A stretch of DNA of 36,192 nucleotides from Deltaproteobacteria bacterium. Lineage in GTDB: Bacteria > Myxococcota_A > UBA9042 > DTJE01. Under the pieces are notes generated by a model, which made no database searches, was not told where the DNA came from, and saw only the letters and a program-made list of their open reading frames with translations. The stretch's first letter is position 1, and every line of letters begins with the position of its first letter. Where the stretch lies: NCBI GenBank assembly GCA_029547805.1, contig JAKPOP010000007.1, positions 1 to 36,192 on the forward strand. The letters are read 5' to 3'. The position numbers were made by a program, and so were the translations under genes. Positions 15,123-22,734 of this stretch are shown here, in pieces.

Positions 15123-15152
15123 CGCCCCGCCCGAGAGCGGGAGATCGCCCCG

Positions 15153-16682
15153 ATGGAGACCACCGAGCAGGAACTGATCCGGCAGCGCCGGGCGAAGCAG
15201 GCCCGACTGGAGGAGATCGATGGGGTCCGGTACCCCAACGACTTCCGGACCGATGGCCTGATCGCAGCGGTGATCGGCCCGCATCAGCATCAGGATGGGG
15301 AGGCCCTGGAGGCCCAGGCACCCGTCGTCGCCATCGCCGGCCGGGTGATGGCCATCAACTCCTTCGGCAAGGCGGCCTTCCTGCGGATCCGGGACCAGTC
15401 GGGGTCCCTGCAGGCCTACGTGAAGAAGGATCAGGTGGACGAGACGACCTTCGAGCGGATGCGCTTGACGGACATCGGCGACATCGTGGGGGTCCGGGGA
15501 ACCCTCTTCCGAACGCGGACCGGCGAACTGACGGTGATGGCCCGGGAGTACCGGGTGCTGGCGAAGTCCCAGCGGCCCCTGCCCGAGAAGTGGCACGGCC
15601 TGAAGGACCTCGAGGCCCGGCACCGGATGCGCTACCTGGACCTCCTGGTCAACGAGGACTCCCGGAACGTCTTTCGCACCCGGGCCCGGATCATCCAGTA
15701 CATCCGGCGATTCCTGGACCAGCGGGACTACCTGGAGGTCGAGACGCCGATGATGCACCCGGTGCTGGGCGGCGCCAACGCCCGCCCCTTCCGGACGCAT
15801 CACAACGCGCTGGACATGGACCTCTACCTGCGGATCGCGCCGGAACTCTACCTGAAGCGGCTGGTGGTCGGGGGGTTCGAGCGGGTGTACGAGATCAACC
15901 GCAATTTCCGCAACGAGGGGATCTCCCACAAGCACAACCCCGAGTTCACGATGATCGAGTTCTACCAGGCCTTCGCCACCTACCTGGACCTGATGGACCT
16001 GACCGAGGATCTGCTCCGTGGCCTGGTCCGGGAGCTGACGGGGGGCCATGTGGCCTCCTGGCGAGGCACGCCGATCGATTTCGAGCCCCCCTTCCGCCGC
16101 CTGCCGGTCTGCCAGGCCCTTCGGGACCACTGCGGCTACGACGACGATGCCCTGGTGGATCCGGCCCGGAGCCTCGCGGCGGCCCGGGCCTGCGGGGTGC
16201 CCGAGGCGGACCTGGAGGCGGTGGTCCGGAAGTCCGGGGGCCTTGCGGGAGGAGGCCGGGACCTGGCGCTGGAGATCGGGATGCTGGCCTTCGAAGAGAA
16301 GGTGGAACCGCTGCTGGACCAGCCCACCTTCGTGACGGACTTCCCGGCAGCCGTCTCGCCCCTGTCCCGTCGGAAGGACTCGGACCCCTTCCTGGTGGAT
16401 CGGTTCGAGCTCTACGTGGGATGCAGCGAGATCGCCAATGCCTTCAGCGAGTTGAACGACCCCGAGGACCAGGAGCAGCGCTTCCGGGCGCAACTGGCCG
16501 CGAAGAGCCGGGGCGATGCCGAGGCGATGGAACTCGATGAGGACTACGTCCGGGCCCTGTCCTACGGCCTTCCCCCGACCGCCGGGGAGGGCATCGGCAT
16601 CGACCGGCTGGTGATGCTGCTGACCGGCCGGGAGAACATCCGGGACGTCATCCTGTTCCCCCTGATGCGGCCGGAGTCGTGA
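15153..16682 (+). CDS. lysS: Lysyl-tRNA synthetase, class II
   Basis: A 509-residue lysine-tRNA ligase (EC 6.1.1.6), the usual length. An N-terminal OB-fold anticodon-binding domain (about residues 60-145; AGRVMAINSFGKAAFLRIRDQSG) is followed by the class II catalytic core. Motif 2 is GFERVYEINRNFRNEGISHKHNPEFTMIE in about residues 245-275, and motif 3 is GEGIGIDRLVMLL near 477-488. The class II family has RNE and GIGIDR at these sites, so the enzyme looks complete. It heads an operon with lolC 27 bases downstream, an order common in deltaproteobacteria. Asparaginyl or aspartyl synthetases share the fold but differ in the HNPEFTM(I/L)E and GIGIDRL contexts. Confidence 0.96.
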   Translation: METTEQELIRQRRAKQARLEEIDGVRYPNDFRTDGLIAAVIGPHQHQDGEALEAQAPVVAIAGRVMAINSFGKAAFLRIRDQSGSLQAYVKKDQVDETTFERMRLTDIGDIVGVRGTLFRTRTGELTVMAREYRVLAKSQRPLPEKWHGLKDLEARHRMRYLDLLVNEDSRNVFRTRARIIQYIRRFLDQRDYLEVETPMMHPVLGGANARPFRTHHNALDMDLYLRIAPELYLKRLVVGGFERVYEINRNFRNEGISHKHNPEFTMIEFYQAFATYLDLMDLTEDLLRGLVRELTGGHVASWRGTPIDFEPPFRRLPVCQALRDHCGYDDDALVDPARSLAAARACGVPEADLEAVVRKSGGLAGGGRDLALEIGMLAFEEKVEPLLDQPTFVTDFPAAVSPLSRRKDSDPFLVDRFELYVGCSEIANAFSELNDPEDQEQRFRAQLAAKSRGDAEAMELDEDYVRALSYGLPPTAGEGIGIDRLVMLLTGRENIRDVILFPLMRPES

Positions 16683-16709
16683 CGCCGGCACCATGACAGG
16701 AGTCGGGCC

Positions 16710-18293
16710 GTGGAGGTCGTGCAGACCTGGCTGCTGCCGGTGGTGCAGTTGCTGGCGGTGATCGGTCTGGCGATCCTGCTGGTCTCGGTGGTCGTCACGG
16801 GGATGCTCCGGGCCCTGGCCGGAGTGGCCCGCCGGGGCTGGCTTCCCGGCTGGCGCCTCTGGGTCGCCCTGCGAATCCTGGTGGGGTTCCAGGCCGACCG
16901 GCCCTCCTGGTGGCATCGGGTCGTCCCGGTGAGCACCCAGAACTTCATCGCGATGGTCAGCACGGCCATCGGGGTCTGGGCCCTGGTCGTGGTCCTGAGC
17001 GTGATGGGAGGCTTCGAGGCGGACCTGAAGGGCAAGATCCTGCGCCAGACCCCCAGCGTGCGACTGGAACCACGGCTGGCCGTGGAGGACGAGGATGCCC
17101 CGGCCCGGGTGGCACGACTGGTGGCCGAGTTGCGCTCCCGCCTGCCCCAGGGCCACGCCGTGGAGGCCTACGTCGAGGGGGAGGCGATGATCGTCTCCTC
17201 GGTGAACATGAGTCCTGGCATGGCCCTGCTGGGCCTGTCGCCTGACGGCCTCCTGGAGTCCCGGTGGCTCGTCCCGAATGCGGACCCGAAGGCGATCCGG
17301 GTCCTGAGGGACCCCCTGCGCCTGATCCCGGACCGGGACATGGGATTTCGACGCCTTCCCCGGAAGGGCCGGGAGAGCGGAACCGCCCCCCTGGCAACCA
17401 CGCCGCTGGCGGAGGACGGGGCTCCCCCGGGCGACGAAGAGCCCCTGGAGGCCCCGGGTGCAATGCCGCCCATCGGAGGCCCCGAGGAGACCCGAGGCCG
17501 GGTGCTGCCGGCGATCCTGCTGGGGGAGGAACTGGCCCGGGGCCTGTCGGTGGGCGCCGGGGACGAGGTGACGGTGGTGGTCCCCGACGGCGACGTGGGA
17601 CCCACGGGGCTGCGGCCCCGGACCCGGACCTTCCGGGTGGCGGGGACCTTTGCCAGCGGGCTCTACGAGCATGACCTCCGGACCGCCTACCTGAACGAAC
17701 GGGAGGCCGAGGTCCTGTTCCTGCTGGGGGCGCCCAACCGGGTGGCAATCCTGGATCCGGACCTGAAGACCCTGGACCGGACCGCCGCGATCGCCCGGGA
17801 GACGCTGGAACGCCATGGCGGCGGCGAGGTCTTGACGGTCCAGGAGACCAATCGTTCCCTGTTCAGCGCCCTGCGAATCGAGAAGGTGGCGATGTTCCTG
17901 GTCCTGGGACTGGTGATCCTGGTGGCCGGCTTCAACATCTTCGGGTCCCTGGTGCTCGTGGCCATGGAGAAGTCCCGGGACATGGCGGTGCTCCGGAGTC
18001 TCGGGGCCACGCACCAGGGCATCCGGGACCTCTTCCTGGCCCTCGGGGGCAGCATCGGCGCGGTGGGGCTGGTGGCCGGGCTGGCCCTGGGCCTGGGGAC
18101 CTGCGCCTACATCCAGGTGGCGGGCATCCGACTCCCGGCGGAATATTACCTCCGGACCCTCCCGGTGGAGGTCCGGGGCCTGGAGGTCGGGCTGGTGGCG
18201 CTGGCGGCGCTGGGGTCGGCCCTCGTGGCGACCCTCTACCCGGCGCTGTCGGTGGCCCGGCCAAGCCCCTCCGACGGGTTGCGGAACGACTGA
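16710..18293 (+). CDS. lolC: Lipoprotein-releasing ABC transporter permease (LolC/E family)
   Basis: A 527-residue FtsX-fold permease that, with LolD, extracts outer-membrane lipoproteins from the inner membrane. The LolC signature helix (NFIAMVSTAIGVWALVVVLSVMGGFEADLKGKIL) is at about residues 76-108. A large periplasmic domain follows, then three C-terminal helices (about 390-420, 440-470, 490-515), including the MEKSRDMAVLRSLGAT coupling-helix region. Before the normal start of the family there are about 58 extra residues with an additional hydrophobic helix (about 9-33). A Pro/Glu-rich insertion sits near 205-270. The start is GTG 16710, with AGGAG about seven bases upstream; the ATG at 16693 is out of frame. 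Only one permease gene is present, so it may act as a homodimer. Confidence 0.88.
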   Translation: MEVVQTWLLPVVQLLAVIGLAILLVSVVVTGMLRALAGVARRGWLPGWRLWVALRILVGFQADRPSWWHRVVPVSTQNFIAMVSTAIGVWALVVVLSVMGGFEADLKGKILRQTPSVRLEPRLAVEDEDAPARVARLVAELRSRLPQGHAVEAYVEGEAMIVSSVNMSPGMALLGLSPDGLLESRWLVPNADPKAIRVLRDPLRLIPDRDMGFRRLPRKGRESGTAPLATTPLAEDGAPPGDEEPLEAPGAMPPIGGPEETRGRVLPAILLGEELARGLSVGAGDEVTVVVPDGDVGPTGLRPRTRTFRVAGTFASGLYEHDLRTAYLNEREAEVLFLLGAPNRVAILDPDLKTLDRTAAIARETLERHGGGEVLTVQETNRSLFSALRIEKVAMFLVLGLVILVAGFNIFGSLVLVAMEKSRDMAVLRSLGATHQGIRDLFLALGGSIGAVGLVAGLALGLGTCAYIQVAGIRLPAEYYLRTLPVEVRGLEVGLVALAALGSALVATLYPALSVARPSPSDGLRND

Positions 18294-18302
18294 GGAGGTC
18301 CA

Positions 18303-18995
18303 ATGGGCGAGGTGCTGCTGGAGGCCAGGGACCTCTGGAAGTCCTACCACCGGAGCGGGGCGGAGATCCCCGTGCTCCGTGGCACCGACTTCCGACTTGA
18401 GGCCGGCGAGCGGGTGGCCGTGCTGGGAAAGTCCGGCGTGGGCAAGAGCACGCTGCTCCATGTCCTGGGAACCCTGGACCGGCCCGAGCGGGGCCGGGTG
18501 CTCTTCCGGGGAGCGGACCTCACCGGGAGGCCCGAGGGGGAACTGGCGGTCTTCCGGAACCGGAAACTGGGATTCGTCTTCCAGTTCCACCACTTGCTGC
18601 CCGAGTTCTCGGCATTGGAAAACGTGATGATTCCGGCCATAATCGCCGGGACTTCCCGCCGGGAGGCGGCCCGACTGGCCGGGGACCTGCTGGAGGCGGT
18701 GGGACTCTCCCATCGGCAGTCCCACCGGCCCGCGGAACTCTCGGGAGGGGAACAGCAGCGAGTGGCGATGGCCCGGGCGCTGGTGATGCGACCGGAGGTG
18801 ATCCTGGCCGACGAGCCCACGGGCAACCTGGACGAGACGACCAGCGAAGAGGTGCACGGACTGATGCTGGACCTGAACGGGCGCTTTGGCGTGGCCTTCG
18901 TGGTGGCGACGCACAACCTGCGCCTGGCGGAACGGATGGGCAGGGTGCTGCGGCTCGAGAACGGGGTGCTGCACCCGGTGGAGGTCGCATCGTGA
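18303..18995 (+). CDS. lolD: Lipoprotein-releasing ABC transporter ATP-binding protein
   Basis: A 230-residue ABC ATPase, the standard LolD length. Walker A is GKSGVGKST at 42-50, the Q-loop is near FVFQFHHLLPEF, the signature is LSGGEQ at 146-151, and Walker B is VILADEP at 166-172, followed by TGNLD and the switch His in VVATHN. The FQFHHLLPEFSALENVMIP stretch is typical of LolD. It starts nine bases after lolC with GAGG just upstream. Its stop overlaps the bamA GTG start as GTGA, so transporter and outer-membrane assembly factor are translationally linked. It powers lipoprotein transfer from the inner membrane to a carrier protein. Confidence 0.95.
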   Translation: MGEVLLEARDLWKSYHRSGAEIPVLRGTDFRLEAGERVAVLGKSGVGKSTLLHVLGTLDRPERGRVLFRGADLTGRPEGELAVFRNRKLGFVFQFHHLLPEFSALENVMIPAIIAGTSRREAARLAGDLLEAVGLSHRQSHRPAELSGGEQQRVAMARALVMRPEVILADEPTGNLDETTSEEVHGLMLDLNGRFGVAFVVATHNLRLAERMGRVLRLENGVLHPVEVAS

Positions 18996-21319
18996 GGCGC
19001 GGCGGCTGTGTCGCGATGTGGGGGGCCCTGTGGCTGCTGGCGCCCTGCGGCCTCCAGCCCGCGGCCCTGGCCCAGGAGGCGTCGGGATCGGCGCCCGTCG
19101 TCGCCGAGGTCCGCTTCGACGGGCTGCTGCGAATCGACGCCGAGACGGCCCGCCGGCGCATCCGCACGCAGGTCGGACGGCCCCTGGACCCCGACACGGT
19201 CACGGCGGACCTGAAGACCCTCTTCGGCATGGGGGCCTTCGAAAACCTCTCGGCGGCGGTGGAACCCGTCGAGGGCGGGGTCCGGCTGGTCTTCCGGGTC
19301 GAAGAGCGCCCGGCAGTGGACCGGGTGCGCCTGGAGGGCAACGACGAGGTCAAGGAGGAGGACCTCCGGAAGAAGCTGACGGTCCGCCCGGCGGCGATCC
19401 TGGACATCGAGCGGGTCGAGCAGAGCGCCGAGGCCCTCCGGGCCCACTACGTGGAACAGGGCTTCTATCTGGCGGAGGTGACCTTCCGGCTGGACCCCCG
19501 GCCCAATCGCATGGTGGACGTGGTCTTCGTGATCCGGGAGCACGCGAAGGTCCGGGTCCAGCGGATCGAGTTCCTGGGCAACGACCACGTCCCGTCGGAG
19601 GAGATCAAGAAGTTCATGCAGACCCAGGAGGGGTCCCTGCTGTCGTTCCTGACGGGCAAGGGGACCTTCCAGAAGGAGGCCCTGGAGCAGGACGTCCAGC
19701 GCATCGCCTTCTTCCTGAACACCCGCGGATATGCCCAGGCCCGGGTCTCGGAGCCCATCGTCACCCTCTCCCGGGACCGGCGGTTCATCACGATCACGAT
19801 CCCCATCGAGGAGGGCCCCCAGTACCGGGTGGGTCAGGTCCGAGTCATCGGGGACCTGCCGGAGACCTCCGAGGCGGACCTGCTGCCCCGGCTGGCCCTC
19901 AAGCCCGGAGAGGTCTTCAACGCCCTGAACGTCCAGAAGGACATCCAGTTGCTGGGCGACCTGTGGAAGGACCAGGGCTACGCCTTCGCGACGGTGTCCA
20001 ACGACACGGAACTGCACCCGGACACGAGGCTGCTGGACTTCACCTACATCCTCCAGAAGGGCGAGCAGGCCCGCTTCGGCCGCATCGACATCGTGGGCAA
20101 CGAGGGAACCCGGGACTGGACGATCCGACGGGAACTGCGGATCTACGAAGGGGACCTCTACAACGAGACGAGCCTGCGGGACAGCGAGGCCCGGATCAAG
20201 CGGCTGGGCTTCTTCGAGACGGTATCGGTGACCCCACGACCGGGGATGAAGCCCGGGGAGGTGGACGTCACGGTCGAGGTGAAGGAGCGCCAGACGGGCG
20301 CCTTCAGCGTGGGGGCGGGCTTCAGCAGCCTCGAGAACTTCCTGTTCCAGGCCCAGGTCAGCAAGCAGAACTTCCTGGGCCGCGGGCAGAACATCCGTCT
20401 GGAGGCCACCCTGTCGAGTCTGCGGCGCTTCTTCGTCTTCTCGTTCGATGAGCCCTATCTCTTCGACACCGACTGGACCTTCGGCTTCAGCGCCTACAAC
20501 ACCGACATCTCCCAGTACAACTTCTACCAGGCATCCAAGGGCCTGGACTTCACCTTCGGCCGACGGTTCAAGGACTTCTTCAGCGTGGCCCTCACCTACA
20601 AACTGGAAGGCGTCAACGTCCGGGCCGGGGGGTACGGGCTCAAGAGTGCCTCGGACGTGCCGGTGGCGAACCTGGATCAGGTGGGCATCACCAGCAGCCT
20701 GACCCTGACCGGGGCCTTCGACAACCGGGACGACCGGATGTTCCCCACGAAGGGCAACGTCAGCAGCATCAGCCTGGAGTGGGCCGGGAGCGAGATCGGC
20801 AGCGATTTCGACTACCTGCGGATCAACGTGCGGTCCCGGCAGTACTTCCCGATCATCTGGGGCATCGTCGGCAAGGTCGCCGGGTCGTGGGGTTACATCT
20901 TCAGCCCCAAGGGGCGCCCGGTGCCCATCTTCGAGCGGTTCCAGGTGGGCGGGATCTTCACGGTCCGGGGATTCGAGCGGGCCTCCCTGGGCCCATCGGT
21001 GCCGGTGGGTTCCGCCCGGGACCCGTCGGCCTGGCCTTCGCCGTTCAAGATCGGCGGGGCGCAGCAGTTGATCCTGAACGTCGAGGCGGAGTTCCCGATC
21101 TTCCAGTCCCTGGGCATCCGGGGGGTGGTCTTCTTCGACGCCGGCAACGCCTACGACGACGGCGAGTGGCCCAACCCGCTGAAGATGCGACCCGCGGCGG
21201 GCTTCGGCATCCGGTGGTGGTCCCCCATCGGTCCCCTGCGATTCGAGTGGGGCTTCCCCCTGAAGCGCCAGAGCGGCGAACCACCGGTGGTCTTCGAGTT
21301 CAACATCGGGTCGTTCTGA
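18992..21319 (+). CDS. bamA: Outer-membrane protein assembly factor BamA
   Basis: A 775-residue Omp85-family protein that inserts beta-barrel proteins into the outer membrane. A signal peptide covers about residues 1-28. Repeated POTRA domains run to about 420 (first VAEVRFDGLLRIDAETARRRI; later VQRIEFLGNDHVPSEEI and FGRIDIVGNEGTRDWTIRREL), and a C-terminal 16-strand barrel follows. The conserved lid-lock motif VRGFERASLGP sits near residue 657, and the barrel ends in an aromatic strand finishing in Phe (FEFNIGSF), as expected of the final strand. It starts with GTG overlapping the lolD stop, and SurE follows 18 bases later. There is no sign of truncation. Confidence 0.96.
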   Translation: MRRGGCVAMWGALWLLAPCGLQPAALAQEASGSAPVVAEVRFDGLLRIDAETARRRIRTQVGRPLDPDTVTADLKTLFGMGAFENLSAAVEPVEGGVRLVFRVEERPAVDRVRLEGNDEVKEEDLRKKLTVRPAAILDIERVEQSAEALRAHYVEQGFYLAEVTFRLDPRPNRMVDVVFVIREHAKVRVQRIEFLGNDHVPSEEIKKFMQTQEGSLLSFLTGKGTFQKEALEQDVQRIAFFLNTRGYAQARVSEPIVTLSRDRRFITITIPIEEGPQYRVGQVRVIGDLPETSEADLLPRLALKPGEVFNALNVQKDIQLLGDLWKDQGYAFATVSNDTELHPDTRLLDFTYILQKGEQARFGRIDIVGNEGTRDWTIRRELRIYEGDLYNETSLRDSEARIKRLGFFETVSVTPRPGMKPGEVDVTVEVKERQTGAFSVGAGFSSLENFLFQAQVSKQNFLGRGQNIRLEATLSSLRRFFVFSFDEPYLFDTDWTFGFSAYNTDISQYNFYQASKGLDFTFGRRFKDFFSVALTYKLEGVNVRAGGYGLKSASDVPVANLDQVGITSSLTLTGAFDNRDDRMFPTKGNVSSISLEWAGSEIGSDFDYLRINVRSRQYFPIIWGIVGKVAGSWGYIFSPKGRPVPIFERFQVGGIFTVRGFERASLGPSVPVGSARDPSAWPSPFKIGGAQQLILNVEAEFPIFQSLGIRGVVFFDAGNAYDDGEWPNPLKMRPAAGFGIRWWSPIGPLRFEWGFPLKRQSGEPPVVFEFNIGSF

Positions 21320-21337
21320 GAGGAGCACCGCACCCAG

Positions 21338-22150
21338 ATGTCCCGCCCCCTCATCCTCGTGACCAACGACGACGGCATCCAGGCATCGGGCCTCCAGGCG
21401 GCGGTCCGGGTCGCCCGGGAACTGGGCGAGGTGCGGGTGGTGGCCCCGGACCGGGAACGGAGCGGCGTCTCCCACGCCATCACCCTCTCGGAGCCGCTCC
21501 GGGTGCGCCCCTTCGGGGAGGGACGGTGGTCTCTCAGCGGCACGCCCGCGGACTGCGTCTTCATCGCGGTGAACCACCTGCTGGACCGGAGGCCGGACCT
21601 GGTGATCTCGGGCATCAATCGGGGCCCGAACCTCGGAGGGGACGTGCTCTACAGCGGCACGGTCGGGGGCGCCATGGAGGGCACCATCCACGGCATCCCC
21701 TCGGTGGCCCTGTCGCTGATCTCCTCGGCGGAGTTTGACTTCGAGGGGGCGATCCCGGCCGTTCGGATGCTGCTGGCCGATCTGCTGCAGCGGGGCCTGG
21801 AGCCCGGCGTGACGCTCAACGTGAACCTCCCGGACGCCAGCATCGCCCCGTTCCGCGGCTTCCGGGTCGTGCGCCTGGGACGGCGGTTCTACAGCAACGA
21901 CGTGATCACCCGCACGGACCCCAGGGGTGAGGAATACCTGTGGATCGGGGGCACCCGGGTCACGATGGAGACCACGCCGGACACGGACTGCGGCGCCGTG
22001 CAGGAGGGATGGGCCTCGGTGACGCCCCTCCAGGCGGACTTCCTGGCGGCCGGGGCGATGGGAAACCTGAGGTGGGTGGAGCGGCTGCCGGGGGGCGCGG
22101 GGGAGGAGGGGCCTCGCAGATCGGCCCCGGAGGCACAGGAGGCACGATGA
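21338..22150 (+). CDS. surE: 5'/3'-nucleotidase SurE
   Basis: A 270-residue SurE, a metal-dependent nucleoside monophosphate phosphatase (EC 3.1.3.5) linked to stress survival. The N-terminal metal-binding motif ILVTNDDGIQASGLQA (acidic pair at residues 10-11) and the downstream SGTPADCV, SGINRGPNLGGDVLYSGTVGGAMEG block are the family hallmarks. The C-terminal 20 residues are Gly/Glu/Arg-rich and probably disordered. GAGGAG precedes the ATG. The stop overlaps the apt start (ATGA at 22147-22150), which couples two nucleotide-metabolism genes. In many bacteria surE sits beside pcm and rpoS; that arrangement is absent here. Confidence 0.95.
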   Translation: MSRPLILVTNDDGIQASGLQAAVRVARELGEVRVVAPDRERSGVSHAITLSEPLRVRPFGEGRWSLSGTPADCVFIAVNHLLDRRPDLVISGINRGPNLGGDVLYSGTVGGAMEGTIHGIPSVALSLISSAEFDFEGAIPAVRMLLADLLQRGLEPGVTLNVNLPDASIAPFRGFRVVRLGRRFYSNDVITRTDPRGEEYLWIGGTRVTMETTPDTDCGAVQEGWASVTPLQADFLAAGAMGNLRWVERLPGGAGEEGPRRSAPEAQEAR

Positions 22151-22686
22151 AGGACGCGGAACTGGCTCAGGCGTTGGGAAACCGCATCCGGGACGTCCCG
22201 GACTTCCCGAAACCCGGCATCCTGTTCAAGGACATCACCCCGGTGCTGCTGGACGCCCCCCTCTACGGGCGGGTCGTGGAGGCCCTGGCGACGGCCGTGA
22301 GGGACGCCGGGACCGACGTGGTGATGGGCATCGAGTCCCGGGGCTACCTCTTCGCGGCCCCGGTGGCGGCCCGCCTGGGACTGCCCCTGGCGCTGGTCCG
22401 AAAGCCCGGGAAACTGCCCTGGCGGACCCGTGCGGCGACCTACGATCTGGAGTACGGCACGGACCGGATCGAGGTGCACGAGGACGCCGTGCAGCCCGGA
22501 CAGCGCGTGGCCGTGATCGACGACCTGCTGGCCACGGGCGGGACCATGGAGGCGGCCTGCCGCCTGGTCCGGGACCTGGGGGGGGCACCGGTGCTGGCGG
22601 CCTTCGTGGTGGAACTCTCCTTCCTGCCAGGGAGGCAGCGCCTGGGGAACGCCGTGGACGCCGTGGAGTCCCTGGTCGTCTTCTGA
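22147..22686 (+). CDS. apt: Adenine phosphoribosyltransferase
   Basis: A 179-residue type I phosphoribosyltransferase that makes AMP from adenine and PRPP (EC 2.4.2.7). The N-terminus matches the family pattern IRDVPDFPKPGILFKDITPVL. The PRPP loop VAVIDDLLATGGTMEA lies at about residues 120-135, and the adenine-site GIESRGYLFAAPVA is at about 75-88. The length is normal. It overlaps surE by four bases and is the last gene of the lysS operon. The 48-base convergent gap after it contains an imperfect GC hairpin that may serve both strands. Other PRPP transferases lack the GIESRGF/Y motif, so the assignment is firm. Confidence 0.95.
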   Translation: MKDAELAQALGNRIRDVPDFPKPGILFKDITPVLLDAPLYGRVVEALATAVRDAGTDVVMGIESRGYLFAAPVAARLGLPLALVRKPGKLPWRTRAATYDLEYGTDRIEVHEDAVQPGQRVAVIDDLLATGGTMEAACRLVRDLGGAPVLAAFVVELSFLPGRQRLGNAVDAVESLVVF

Positions 22687-22702
22687 GGGTCTGCCTCCGG
22701 CT

Positions 22703-22720
22703 CCCCGGGCGAAACCGGGG
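22703..22720. terminator. GC hairpin between convergent apt and lipoprotein gene
   Basis: CCCCGG (22703-22708) pairs with CCGGGG (22715-22720) around a six-base GCGAAA loop. An outer GG/CC pair is possible after a bulged T. It falls in the 48-base gap between two genes that end towards each other, which is where a bidirectional terminator is expected. There is no T tract on either strand, so termination strength is uncertain. Confidence 0.35.
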
Positions 22721-22734
22721 CCATCCACGACAGG

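Noticed and set aside
18344-21691. 1115-codon open frame antisense to bamA
   Set aside because: A stop-free mirror of a biased gene; no start signal and no family resemblance.
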